From Prostheceraeus crozeri (lineage: Eukaryota > Platyhelminthes > Polycladida > Euryleptidae), in contig CAJQUW010005364.1 in assembly GCA_907163375.1 (NCBI GenBank), forward strand, positions 146,902 to 210,901: 64,000 nt of DNA, written 5' to 3'. Positions 1 through 10,453 of this stretch are shown in pieces. The notes under the pieces are model-generated. The model searched no databases, was not told where the DNA came from, and saw nothing but the letters and a program-made list of their open reading frames with translations. Positions within the stretch are counted from its first letter, which is position 1. Each line of letters opens with the position of its first letter. Position numbers and translations under genes: made by a program.

Positions 1-319
1 TTTCGCCGTGCTGTGATCTGTAATTCAGCGGTGGATTTTATCTATCGGCAGTGCTTCTATGATTCAAAATTTGGAATCTTTATCTTTTCTGCAGCCTCGT
101 CGTGAATGCTTCTCATTTGGCGTGTTCTCTTGTTGGCTTCAGCCAATTTAATGTGATGGGGCACGTGATCGGTGGTTTTCTGACTTTTTTTATTAAGACT
201 GACTGGCGTGGTGCTGTGGTTCTGTGGCTTGTGTTCTGGATTGACACACCTGGTTTCCTTGGTTCGAATCCGTCATCGAACAATTTTGCTTTTTTATATT
301 AGCATCCTATTTCAACATT
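1..319 (+). other. Leader upstream of non-LTR ORF1, with a pol III B-box-like site
   Basis: No convincing coding sequence. Bases 261-271 read GGTTCGAATCC, a perfect match to the RNA polymerase III B box, and a weak A-box-like stretch (TGGCTTGTGTTCTGG) lies about 25 bases upstream. The flanks do not fold into a tRNA: the bases around the B box do not pair as a T stem. It may be a tRNA-derived SINE head or simply the 5' untranslated region of the retroelement whose ORF1 begins at 320. Confidence 0.3.
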
Positions 320-1062
320 ATGTCTTCGGCTCAAGATGAACGTCCAACCCGGAAGGGTAGTCATGCTAATCGTGCAAATGCTAGTTGTACCGGTAATGCT
401 GATACTTTTAAAGATATGCTCAACGACATGAAGCTTGAGATCATCGCAAGCTTTACGACTCGGATTGACGATTTGAACTCGAAAGTTTCTCGGTTGTTGA
501 CGTCGTCTGAAGATTTGAGGAAGAGAATAAGCTTTATTGGAAATCAACAAGAGCTGCAGCATAAGGAAATTGACGAAATCAAAGAGGCCCTACTATCAGG
601 AGTATGCACTGATAAATTCTATGAAGAAATGGATGATCGTATGATGCGAATGAATAATTTAATAGTTTGAGGTATCCCTGAAAAATCAGATGGGTCAATA
701 GAGGATCGCGTTGAACATGATGAAACTAATGTAGAGAAGGTTTTGGAACATTTGAAAGTTTGTGGTGCTGGCCTGTCGGGGTTCAGAAGAATAGAAAAAT
801 CATTCACGGCAATCCTCGAATGCTCAAACTCTCCGTGTCAAATGTGGTCAAGAAAAGCGAGATTCTCAAAAATTCAAGATCTCTTCTCAATTCCGCGGAC
901 TTTAATGAGGTGCATGTTCATCAGGACCTTACTCGGCTACAACAGGAGAAATCCAAGCAGCTAATCAGTGAGTTGAGGACCAGGCGGACTCAAGGGGATG
1001 ATGTCTTGATTCATAGGGGCAGGGTTGTGAAACGTGATGAGTTGCGGCAAAATTTTCATTGA
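320..1062 (+). pseudogene. Non-LTR retrotransposon ORF1 protein, broken (copy 1)
   Basis: ORF1 of a CR1/Jockey-like non-LTR element, expected to be an RNA-binding chaperone. The first 116 codons (320-670) give a Thr/Asn-rich start then a coiled-coil-like stretch with leucines and DLNSKVSRLL. A TGA at 668-670 sits where the family normally continues (RMNNLIV then GIPEK), so it looks like a nonsense mutation. Reading resumes in the same frame, then shifts near 760 into a frame ending at 1062 with the typical C-terminal block LNSADFNEVHVHQDLTRLQ and DDVLIHRGRVVKRDEL. A related block recurs at 2,282-2,599. The next frame, the endonuclease, starts at 1059 and overlaps the ORF1 stop. Family recognition is from memory of ORF1 proteins; the breaks are seen directly. 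Confidence 0.75.
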
Positions 1063-2205
1063 AAGCTTTCAAACATGAATACTTGTGTTCTATGTCCGTG
1101 CTTCTTTGCAATATGCGTTCCCTGTTGCCAAAATTTGATGAGATTTGTCTTACTGTTTCGAACTTTCAACCTCGCATCATCATGATGACTGAAACATGGC
1201 TCTCTGATAGTGTTGATGATGATCTATTGAAAAATCCACGATGCATGCTTTTTTGTATGGATCGTCGAGTTCGGAAAGGCGGCGGTGTATGTCTGTGGGT
1301 GAATGAAGGTATTGTGTCCTCACCCTATCTGCCTTCTAACATGTTCCCGTCCTCTTGTGAGATTCTTTTCACTATTTTGAATTATCAATCTCGCAATATC
1401 CTGTGTTGTGTTATTTATGTCCTTCCAAATTTGAACAAAGATGATCACAGTGACATTGGCAGTTATTTGTTGAATGAAATAGACTCTGTTCTATCTGTCC
1501 ACCCTGACTGGAATATCATGATTGGTGGAGACTTCAATGACTTTTCAGATTGCATTTTCGAGGAGGATTTGGCTTTATCTAATATTTAAATTAATTTAAT
1601 ATCTAATATCTAATATAAAAATTGCGTTCCATACGATTGATGCATGCAGTGAGTGATTATGACAAAATGTAATTTGTGTTAGTATATACAATTCCTCTCC
1701 TTCCAGTGTCCCATGTGTAATTTCATCTCATCACCTCATTTGTTATGATACTTGTATATTTTTCATGTCCCACTATCATCGTGTTCTCTGTTGAGAAATA
1801 TACGTTTTGATACTTTGATACTTTATCTAATAAAGTAATCGACCCAACTCATAACCGTTCAATCCTAGACAAGATTTGGATTGATGATCTTCTTGCTTCT
1901 GTGTTCAACGATTCTGCCTCAGTTGGGCCGCCTATAAAGAATTCCGATCATAATTCGATAATTCTACATTCAAATCTATCTCATGATTTTGAATCATTCT
2001 GTTGTGTCCCAGTTTACGACTTGAGGGATAGTAATATGAAGGAGCTTTTGTATCGTTTATCGATGGTTGACTTCTCACGGCTTCATCAGCTCACAGATGC
2101 AGGTGCAATTTGTGATTTGCTACATAGTGCATTGTACTATTGTATGGCTTTCATGCCATTTGAAATTGTGACTCCTGTACTCAAATAATTGATTGGCAAG
2201 AGATG
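1059..2205 (+). pseudogene. Non-LTR ORF2 apurinic endonuclease domain, split by an insertion (copy 1)
   Basis: N-terminal part of ORF2: an APE-type endonuclease that nicks target DNA for target-primed reverse transcription. Visible motifs in order: NMRSLLPKFDEI, TETWLS, GGGVCLWVNE, GGDFND, then after the insertion SDHNSIIL. The two halves (1059-1584 and 1833-2188) are in different frames and separated by a SINE-like insert. Downstream are the linker residues that lead to the RT (MPFEIVT, then GKRWDAFRKQE to about 2,205), after which sequence jumps to ORF1 of a second copy, so the RT of this copy is missing. Confidence 0.8.
1585..1820 (+). mobile_element. SINE-like insertion with 12-bp target-site duplication
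   Basis: A 236-bp non-coding block interrupts the endonuclease gene. It is bracketed by the direct repeat CTTTATCTAATA at 1573-1584 and 1821-1832, and the endonuclease reading resumes directly after the second copy. Its 3' end has a short simple repeat (TTTGATACTTTGATAC). Size, duplication length and repetitive 3' tail fit a SINE or a severely 5'-truncated LINE mobilised by target-primed reverse transcription. No clear A/B boxes are seen, so the family is unknown. Confidence 0.7.
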
Positions 2206-2211
2206 GGATGC

Positions 2212-2599
2212 TTTCAGGAAACAAGAATCCTGGCTCTGTGGTTGAAAGAGAGAGGAATGATAAAAAACTGTTGATGAGATTTTGGAAGCATTAAACGTTC
2301 AAGACGCCAATGTGTGCGGTTTAAGACGCTTGGGGAAGCCTGGTAGATCTAGTTCTCGTCTGCTTCGAATAACTTTGAACACAGTCTCTAAGAGGCAGGA
2401 AATTATCCGAAAATCAGGGCTGAAAAACTCTGCTTTCAACAGTGTCTTTATTCACTCAGATCTCACACCTAGCCAGCGGAGACTTGACCGACGCTTGCGA
2501 ACTGAGCTAAAGGAAGAACGCCGTGAGGCTGACCAGGACGTTGTCATTTATCGTGGCGAGGTGAAACTTCGGTCAGACGTAACAAATTTTCGTCGGTGA
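2212..2599 (+). pseudogene. Non-LTR ORF1 C-terminal fragment (copy 2)
   Basis: The open stretch to the stop at 2,599 matches the ORF1 C-terminal block of copy 1: RRLGKPGRSSSRLLRI, LKNSAFNSVFIHSDLTP, DVVIYRGEVKLR. The N-terminal half is absent, so this copy begins mid-gene directly after copy 1 breaks off at about 2,205. This suggests recombination or a deletion between two related elements. Confidence 0.65.
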
Positions 2600-2612
2600 T
2601 TTTACCTTATCA

Positions 2613-3168
2613 ATGTCTATATCCGGCAATATTTGTGACGAAATTTGTGATTATCTTCTCCAAGTAAATGGCCACAAATTTTTCCGATTTGATCGTGAGT
2701 CCCGGAGAGGCGGAGGTGTGTGTATTTGGGCACGTGACTTTTTCGTTCCAGAAGAAATTAAAATTTATAACATTCCTTCATCTATTGAAATCAAATTTGT
2801 CTGCTTAAATCGCGACACTTCAATAATTCTTTGTGCCATCTATGTCCCTCGATCCTGACATGAGAAAAAGTGATCACGACAGTATTGCTGACTTTCTAAT
2901 TTCTGAATTTGACAACTTACTCATTTTGCATCCCAAAAGCAGTATTATAGTAGCCGGTGATTTCAATGATTTGCAGACATCTTTTTTAAGAGAACAATTA
3001 TGCTGTATTAATCGCGTTGAAAATCCCACCAGAGATGAGTCTTATTTCGATCAGATATGGGTTGATGAAGAAATGAGCAACGTATGCAATGTTAAGGCTG
3101 AAATCGGACCGCCACTTCACAACTGTGACCACAAGCGTGTTTTGCTTCGTCCAGCAAACCACAGATAG
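2613..3168 (+). pseudogene. Non-LTR endonuclease domain, internally deleted (copy 2)
   Basis: Second endonuclease copy. The first third of the domain is missing. What remains includes RRGGGVCIWARDF, ILCAIYVP, then in a shifted frame HPKSSIIVAGDFNDL, YFDQIWVDE and the terminal NCDHKRVLL. A stop or shift separates the two parts near 2,856. It is followed at 3,169-3,382 by unrecognisable linker and then by the RT N-terminal region. Confidence 0.7.
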
Positions 3169-3382
3169 TGGTTTGATAGTCCAACAAACCACCTGCAATG
3201 CTCCGTGGAGCTGCGATCAGTTGTAGTTTGGGATTATCGTGCTTCTCATTTGCAGGAATACCCTCGTCGTCTCTCGGTTGTGGATTTCAATAATTTCGAA
3301 GATCCTTCGTCAGTTGATAATATGTTTTTTTCGTTACCATCCCATTTGAAAGTGTTACATTTTCCCCGATGACAAGCCATGG

Positions 3383-4105
3383 ATGATCACCATTCTGAAG
3401 ACACTTATTAACAAGCGATGGGCTGATTACAGGGGAAGAAATTGGCCAACTTTTCTCCATTACAAGCAGAAGGTCACTGAAGAGATAAGAAAGGCTAAGC
3501 GTATTTGGGGTAATAAGCAGTCTCATACTTCAAAAAGATTATGGAATGTCGTTAAAGCAATCAAAGGGTCAGAAGCTGTAGATCGATGGCGACCTCTTGT
3601 TGAGACGTACAATTTTTGTTATGACTCTCTGCTTGATGACATCACGCATGAGTTCTGCAATAACTTTAATTTGAATGACGATGCTGAACTTTGTCGACTT
3701 AATGATATCAGATGGAATTTCTATATTCCACCTTCCTCCGTCAATACTCACGTGAGAAGACTGAAAGCGAGAAAATCATGCGGTCCTGACAATCTCCCTC
3801 CTTATTTGATAAGTATTGGTGCTGAATACCTTTCTCCACCTTTGTCACATATTTTCAATAGTTCAATTTCGACATGCTCCTTCCCGAAATGTCTGAAGTA
3901 CGCCTACGTTTGTCCGATACCAAAATCATCTAATCCGAAGATTTCTGATTTTCGTCCAATATCCTTGCTCTCGCCTCTGTCCAAAGTTTTTGAGAGAATA
4001 TTCCCGGAGCAAATAAAATTCAACCTCATCGCCTGCTACGGTCCAAATCAGCACGCATATCGACCTGTTGCTTTTACAACCTCTGCTTTGCGAAGGAGTG
4101 GATAG
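3383..4105 (+). pseudogene. Non-LTR reverse transcriptase N-terminal part, truncated (copy 2)
   Basis: 240 open codons of a CR1/Jockey-like RT. Seen in order: the pre-RT linker (LINKRWADYR, KVTEEIRKAKRIWGNK), RT motif 0/1 (KSCGPDNLPPYLI) and motif 2 (PIPKSSNPKISDFRPISLLSPLSKVFERI). It ends at NQHAYRP..TTSAL, before the catalytic Asp motifs A and C. The break coincides with the start of the Penelope-like element at about 4,106-4,135, so insertion of that element or a deletion ended the gene. No downstream RT half is seen on the far side. Confidence 0.8.
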
Positions 4106-4109
4106 CGCC

Positions 4110-6830
4110 CTCCATATGCGTCAGTAGCGTTGATGTCTGTGGCAGCAAAAGATGCCTACGTTGTAAATCTCTTGACACTAATACTACTTTTAAGAGTTTT
4201 AGTACCGGCAGACGGTTCGTTTTAAATTATCCTAGTAGTTTCTCGTGTAAGAGTAGACATATAATATATTTGATCTATTGTCAATCATGTGGGGCCCAGT
4301 ATGTTGGACAGACAAAACAGCCACTACATTGCAGACTTAATGGGCATCGGCAGTCTGTTCAAAAGAATCATCTCAATACGTATTTAAGTAATCATTTTAA
4401 TAGTTCTAATCACAGTTGGGATGATGTAAGTATACAAATTATCGACTTTGTCGATGTTCGTAATAAATCTGATACAGAAATTGCCTAAGGAAGATTTTCA
4501 TATAAGAACGCTGGACACCTTGCATCCTTTAGGTTTTAATGACAGAGTGTTAGGCGGAAGTTGCGCCTCTCAGAACACTGCAAATTCATTTTCATTTTTT
4601 AGTTCTCCTATTAGCAGACGCAAGAGAAGCCATGGCCTTAGGAAGTCGGGTAGAAAGAAATATCCTCCAGCTAATTGTTGTGAGGATATTCTCAAGGAGC
4701 TTCAAGAGTTGATGAAGAGCAACAAAATAAGAAATTTCTATAATTGCTTGAAATCGATTAGTGATAGCATGCTTAAAATTATGTATTCTAGGCTTCTTGA
4801 TCAGTCGAATGACCTATCTTTCGTTTTGACAACATATGTTCATAGTAAATTACATAGAAACAAGAAGGATAGCTTTACCGAAGACAAAACGCATATAGTG
4901 ATTCCTTTCAAGTCTCATTTAGTTGACAAACTTCATTTACCTTCTGCATTTAATGACAAAAGTGTCTGTGCTTTAGTTCCAGAAAAAGCGAAACATCTAT
5001 ATCCTCCCAAAAGTGTACCATAAACTAAATTACCCTATTTGTTTGAAATTCTTCAATTATAATAAGTTTCTTAATAGCCTGACAATTCAGGAAGTTGTTG
5101 GCATTTTACAGAGCGATTGCAGCTGTGACTCGATGACCAGTTTTGTTTAGAGCCTTATGGTCATGTTTTTACCGGTAATTTAGATATAATAAATGATCCA
5201 GGTCTAAGAGCTATATTTGCGTATGACACTAAACACAGATTGTCTAGGTCAATATCATGGAAATCCATTCAAAAAGAGATCAGCGATTCCATAGATAATC
5301 ATATATCTCGTGTGTCCAGTCGCCTTCACTTAAAGTTGATGACTTCTCTATTTGGAAAAACAGGGTCATCATGTTAGTAAAGCACCGCATCTTTCGTTGT
5401 AAGAAGTTGGGTAGGAAAGATAATGGCAGCAACGTTTGTGTTGATAAGGAGTTGCAAGATCTCCATAAAAACTTGATAGTCGTTCCTGTCGATAAAGCAT
5501 CCAACAACTTTAGTTTCATATGTAAAAAGTTCTATCTCAAAATCCTGATGGACGAGCTTGGTTTTGACATAGATTCTTCCACTGCAGTAGGCAATGGAAC
5601 TTATAAACCTGAGCTTATTTCTGAAAAGGAAGTCCTTACTAAACACGTTAAAGATATGAAATCAAACTTTAATATTAATGTTAGTGACAATGACCTTAAA
5701 CTACCAAAACTTTTCTGGATTCCAAAATTGCATAAAAATCCTTATAAGTTTAGATTCATTGCCGGAGCCAGAAATTGTACAACTAAAAAGTTATCGGTGA
5801 ATATCAACAAAGGTCTGAAAGTGATAAGAGAAAATTTCCATAGATACTGTGAGTCAATCAGGAGTAATACTGGCTATTCTTACTTTTGGAGTGAAGCCTC
5901 GACTCAAGATTATTTGAGGAATATTTTTAGCGTGAACGTCCACTCTATGCAAGTTTTGACTTCTCTACTCTTTATACAAACTTAGATCAAGGTGCTATCA
6001 AGAATAACATTTTTTCCATCCTTGATCTCACATTCAATTCCACTAATCGTAGATACTTGTGTGTAGGATATGAGAAGTCGTTTTTCTCCAAAATCAAATA
6101 TAAGGGGTATTTTTGTTATGACGTGAACTCTTTTGAGAAGGCTATTGATTTTATAGTGTCTGAAGTCTACATTTCTTTTTCCGGTTATGTGTTAAGACAA
6201 ATTCGAGGGGTACCAATGGGAGGGAATTGGAGTCCTTTACTTGCCGACTTGTTTCTGTTAAATTGCGAATTTGCTTTTATGAAACAATTGGTTAAAAATA
6301 AAAAGTTTGGACCAGCTAAATTATTGTCAAACACTTCGAGATATATAGACGATATATGCGAAATAAATTACAAGCATTTCAATACCTTAATTCCAAAAAT
6401 TTATCCAGTGGAGCTTCTTGCAGATAGAAACGGAGTCAATGACAAAGCCGTTGTTTACCTCGATGTGAGACTCCAATCTAGTAGTGACGGCCTTCGAACC
6501 TCAATATATCATAAAGTGGAAGATTTTGATTTCCCTGTTGTTCTGTTGACATTTCCAGACAGTGCAATACCTTATAACATGGGAATTAATGTATTTGCCG
6601 GCCAGGTTTTACGTTATTGTCGCATCTGCTCGCATCTTGAAGATCTAATTAAACGAATTAATATGACACTTTTTGTGATGAGCAGCAGATGATATTGTAA
6701 GTCTAAAATGAAGGCATGTACTGAGAAAATCCTAACCGGTCATAACAATTTTCTAGTCAAGTTTGGATATTTCTCAGCCAGGCAGCTGACATCGCAGTGC
6801 GCATTTTAAACAATAAAATCAACACTGTTT
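4110..6830 (+). pseudogene. Penelope-like element with N-terminal GIY-YIG endonuclease, multiply frameshifted
   Basis: Penelope-like retroelement, about 2.7 kb. Domain order is unusual: a Cys-rich finger (CGSKRCLRC, about 4,138) and a GIY-YIG nuclease (IYCQSCGAQYVGQTKQ, 4,273) come first. The telomerase-type RT follows: VPVDKASNNFSF, FWIPKLHKNPYKFRFI, GVPMGGNWSPLLADLFL, and the catalytic RYIDDI at about 6,340. Most described Penelope elements carry GIY-YIG at the C-terminus; N-terminal placement is the hallmark of the Naiad/Chlamys clade. The frame is broken near 4,488, 5,023, 5,130, 5,948 and 6,660, so the copy is dead or badly assembled. The 3' tail up to about 6,980 holds no gene. Family call is knowledge; motif order is read directly. 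Confidence 0.8.
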
Positions 6831-6987
6831 GTTTGTTTTCTTAGCATTTTCTTTCATTGGTTATACCATTTCAGTATTTCACACATATATTTTAGTTTGT
6901 TTTGGTTGTATTCGTCTGTTGTGGTTGTTTTGTTTTTGTTTTTACTATTACTATCAATATTACTTATTATTACACATATCATTACTG

Positions 6988-8086
6988 CAGGTTTTTTTTA
7001 AGGTTTCGTTTACCCGCCCACTCCCATATTCTACCCGCCAATCTAAAACAAAGCAAAACAAGGCTTGTAGATCTTTCTTTGAATTTCCTTTCCAGTTGTA
7101 AAAAGAAAACTGAAACAAAGTTGCATCTTTTGAATATTCAGAAAATTAGAGGGGGTCGTACAATATATGCCTACATGACGTACATGCACTAAAATGTGCA
7201 CAGCAACAATTGCTGGATAAGATGGAGAGGACCAGTGGAAAATTGTCTCTTGAACTTGCAGTAAAAACATATATGATAAATGCATAATACACTACATGAT
7301 TTCACAGTGAATATGGCAAACTGCAATTTATATAAAGACAAATTGCATTCTGCAACGTCATTCCTCATCGACAAGAGCCTATTGATGATCAACGAAACAG
7401 TGCCGCATATCAATGAGAAGTGAAGTTAAAGAATGTAAATAACCGTTGATAAGCGATGAATGTGTTATTTGCACTGCAAAAGTCTGCAAATTGCTTAGTT
7501 AAGTCATGGATGATGAAAAGCTGTGTTACAATTATTACTTAAAAATTGAATATGCCTAGTTTCTCTTTAACGATCGAAATTTATTGTCAACTACGTATAG
7601 GGGAATACATACAAGTACTGTACAGTTGTACACCTCCATAACTTTCAGTGATGCAAATTCTATAAATGAAGTAAGCTATGTGAGACAAGAAAGCACCACT
7701 GAGAATGCATTTCTTCATTCGCAACCAGTAAAATTTATTTTGGCATGGTCCACTACATGACTACATAGTATATCCGTTTTGATAACTTCCTACTTTTAAA
7801 TGCGTGTGAGTGAAGGAAAGTTTTTGTACTTGTTAACTTGACGATGGTTGCGAATCGCATAATCGAACATAAGCAGGTTTCGTATAGATTATCCACACCT
7901 GAAATAAGGTTGGGTTTAATAATTCTTAAATTTGAATTATGCGAATAATTCGAATTATTCGCCTTATGTGAAAAACAACAGTGACTGACATGGACAGTGG
8001 TCCGAGTTGACATCCGAAATTTACCCGCCCATTTGAAATTTTTACCCGCCCAAATCGGGCTCGTATATCGCCTTAAAAAAACCCTG
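6988..8086. mobile_element. Possible hAT-like non-autonomous element
   Basis: The ends are inverted: CAGGTTTTTTTTAAGG at 6,988 and CCTTAAAAAAACCCTG ending at 8,086. Terminal CAGGG plus a T run is usual for hAT elements. Just inside both ends are copies of TTTACCCGCCCA (two per end, same orientation), which could be subterminal transposase sites. No transposase is encoded; the interior (7,200-7,980) shows only short open frames. The 8-bp flanks (CATTACTG and CATTGTAT) match only in the first four bases, so the target duplication is weak and the call is tentative. Confidence 0.4.
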
Positions 8087-8404
8087 CATTGTATTGATTT
8101 TAGAATGCCAGCCGCATATAAGTTTATGCGGAGCCCCGCCCGCCTGGGCTTGAGCGTTCAGGTAGAGGGGCCGAAACGCGACCAGGCGGGTACCTGCTGA
8201 CGACTAGCTGTTGCTTTATTTGTTTTAACTTTGTTTTTTTTATCGCTAACTGCCCTAGTGTGATGAATGGACTGTGTCGGTTCCTGGTCTCCATGGGGTT
8301 GAAAGGGTGATTACTAGGTGTCTATTTATATATAAGTTCCTAATCAATCGAGCCTGAAACTTTGACCAAGGAGATCACTTGTTAAGCGGCCTTGTACGAT
8401 CTCG

Positions 8405-8670
8405 TACACTTAAGGGTGAAGTCCATCCCGTATAGCGCTATGTTATGGACCCCCGGGAAGGTCCGTCCGCCACGCAATCAGATCCGTCAAGTCTTTGTGC
8501 TTAAAGATCTTCATGCATTAATGCATTTGTCGAGGATCACAAGTCAAAAGACCATTAGGGGTAAGGTCCAGCCCCGCTTTAGAAGCGCTGATTGAAAAAT
8601 GGACTAGTGGGAAGGTCCTCCACACCGATCTCGTCAAGTTTGGCTCTAAAATGTAGTCCTAGGATATTCA
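8405..8670. repeat. Diverged tandem duplication, unit about 150 bp
   Basis: Two degenerate copies follow one another: AGGGTGAAGTCCATCCCG.. GGGAAGGTCCGTCC.. AGATCCGTCAAG from about 8,413, and AGGGGTAAGGTCCAGCCCCG.. GGGAAGGTCCTCC.. CGATCTCGTCAAG from about 8,557. No gene is recognised in 8,090-8,778. Confidence 0.5.
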
Positions 8671-8778
8671 AAAGTTTGACGCGCCTTGAACGTTTAATGT
8701 CTGCCGGTGGGAACGCACCGCCTGTCCTCTTAGGGGCAATATATGTATTAAAGTTTATTATATAAGTTTATTGAAATT

Positions 8779-9758
8779 ATGAAACATTTAGACGTCGTTA
8801 TGGGAATGTCCCAGCTTCAATTGGTTGAGATGTGCGACCATATATCAAAATGCCTCGATGATCGTGATACTTCGTCCGTCAACGTTTATTGTTTGGACTC
8901 ATCAAGAGCCTTCGACAAACTCCAACATTGTCGTCAGATCAATTTTTTTAAATATTATGGATTTGATCACGGTTTCTTGAGGTGGCTCTTCTCCTTTCTG
9001 AACGCTACATGAGCGTCAAGATCAAAAGCCACATTGGCAAAAAGTACTTATACCGTCTGGTGTCCCACAGGGATCAGTACTTGGGCCTAATCTTTTTGCT
9101 GACTTTATCGGCTCTCTCAGGTTCGAAGACAATTCTCGGAATGTGATAGGAATTAAGTATGCTGATGACATCACCATTATTGAGCCTCTATGTTACAACC
9201 AGATCCCTGTCATTCATACTGATGCATGTAAGGCTGCATTTAACAATGTTGGTCTTGTTCTAAATAGACAAAAATGCATGTACATTGTAAATGTGTGTCA
9301 AGTGCTATCATAATTCTTTTTGTCACATGAACAATGGGTTTAAGGTTGTTCAGTCATGCAAAATTCTTGGTTTTTTTATTGACTGCAACATGAAATGGGA
9401 CTTTCAAGTGTCTTCTATGTTAAAGGTCGCTTCTCAAAGACTCCACATTATCAGATGTCTTAAATATATTCTGTCATCAAATGATTTAATCATTATTTAT
9501 CACTCCATCATAACTTCACTTTTCTTGTATGCGTCACCCGTTTATGGAGCTCTACCTGTGACTCTCCTACATAAGTTTGAGCGATTTCAAAAGCGCAGTC
9601 ATCGTTTGATTTGTGACTCGTCATACAGTTGTAATGCTTTCCCTGATTTGTCAAGTCGTTTTCATAGAGCTGCAGTCAAGTTATTGATATGTTCTGAGAC
9701 TCATCAGTTCCATCTTTTGCATCATTTGGTTCATAAACGACTACCTCACGCACAATAA
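8779..9758 (+). pseudogene. Non-LTR reverse transcriptase, C-terminal half, 5'-truncated
   Basis: A 5'-truncated LINE fragment, as usual for target-primed reverse transcription. In three frames: RT motif A (LDSSRAFDKLQH, about 8,896), motif B (SGVPQGSVLGPNLF, about 9,056), motif C (KYADDITI, about 9,160), and the long C-terminal thumb region (9,291-9,758) with SCKILGFFID, YHSIITSLFLYASPVYG and RFQKRSHRLIC. Frameshifts near 9,010 and 9,280 disable it. Bases 9,760-9,925 are probably its 3' untranslated tail. Confidence 0.8.
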
Positions 9759-9929
9759 TTATTTGTTCCTTTCTCTCAACGATCTTGTGTAACTTGTAAT
9801 ATCTTCCTATCATAAATTCGCATGTTTTTTCACTTGATTATCTTATTTGGTTAATTTTCTATTTTGTATGTGACAGTTTTATATATAATGTGATTGCTTG
9901 TGATTAACAATCTCTGAAAATATATGCTA

Positions 9930-10453
9930 CTACTAATAAGATTGGCCGCGCTACAATCACTTCGAAAGTGAAGTTCAAGTTGAGATTGCGTCTGCGAAGC
10001 GAATTTGGGCAAATCGTCATGAGACCACTACTAATTGCTTATGGAAAGTTGTGAATGAGGTCAGAGGTAACAGGGCAAAGTTGGCATCTTCCGATCATTG
10101 AATAGCAGTTTCTCTGAAGTTAGTGATCTGTTGGCGGCATCTAGCAATGAATTTCATGACGTTGAATTGCTTCCAACACAGAATGACGACTGGCGAATTA
10201 AAATCCAGCCTGATTTTGTCCTCCAAGAGTTGGTTCGTTTGAAAACACGAAAGGCTAGAGGACCTGATGCGATCCCTATGCGTCTTATTGTTGCAGGGGC
10301 GCATTTGTTGGCTGAGCCTTTAAGTGTCATCTACAACGAATCTTTACGAACTCGCAGTGTTCCTAACTGTTTCAAGTATTCATTTGTTCACCCAATTCCA
10401 AAGACAAGTAAACCGATCCTCTTCGAATTCCGTCCTATTTCGATCATAGAGTA
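9930..10453 (+). pseudogene. Non-LTR reverse transcriptase, 5' part of a gene interrupted at 10,445
   Basis: A different LINE fragment. An out-of-frame linker (EIASAKRIWANRHET, LWKVVNEVRG) precedes an open frame 10,098-10,454 containing the RT entry motif TRKARGPDAIPMRLI and PIPKTSKPILFEFRPISII. The frame stops abruptly where a 6.7-kb insertion begins. RT sequence resumes on the far side at about 17,160 with KDKLVECFGEGQHAHRP and motif A, i.e. the same gene with roughly a dozen codons lost at the junction. Confidence 0.75.

Noticed and set aside
4488-6700. Selenocysteine recoding of stops in the Penelope-like element
   Set aside because: The interruptions are mainly frame changes, and two terminating codons are TAA, so recoding of UGA would not restore the protein.
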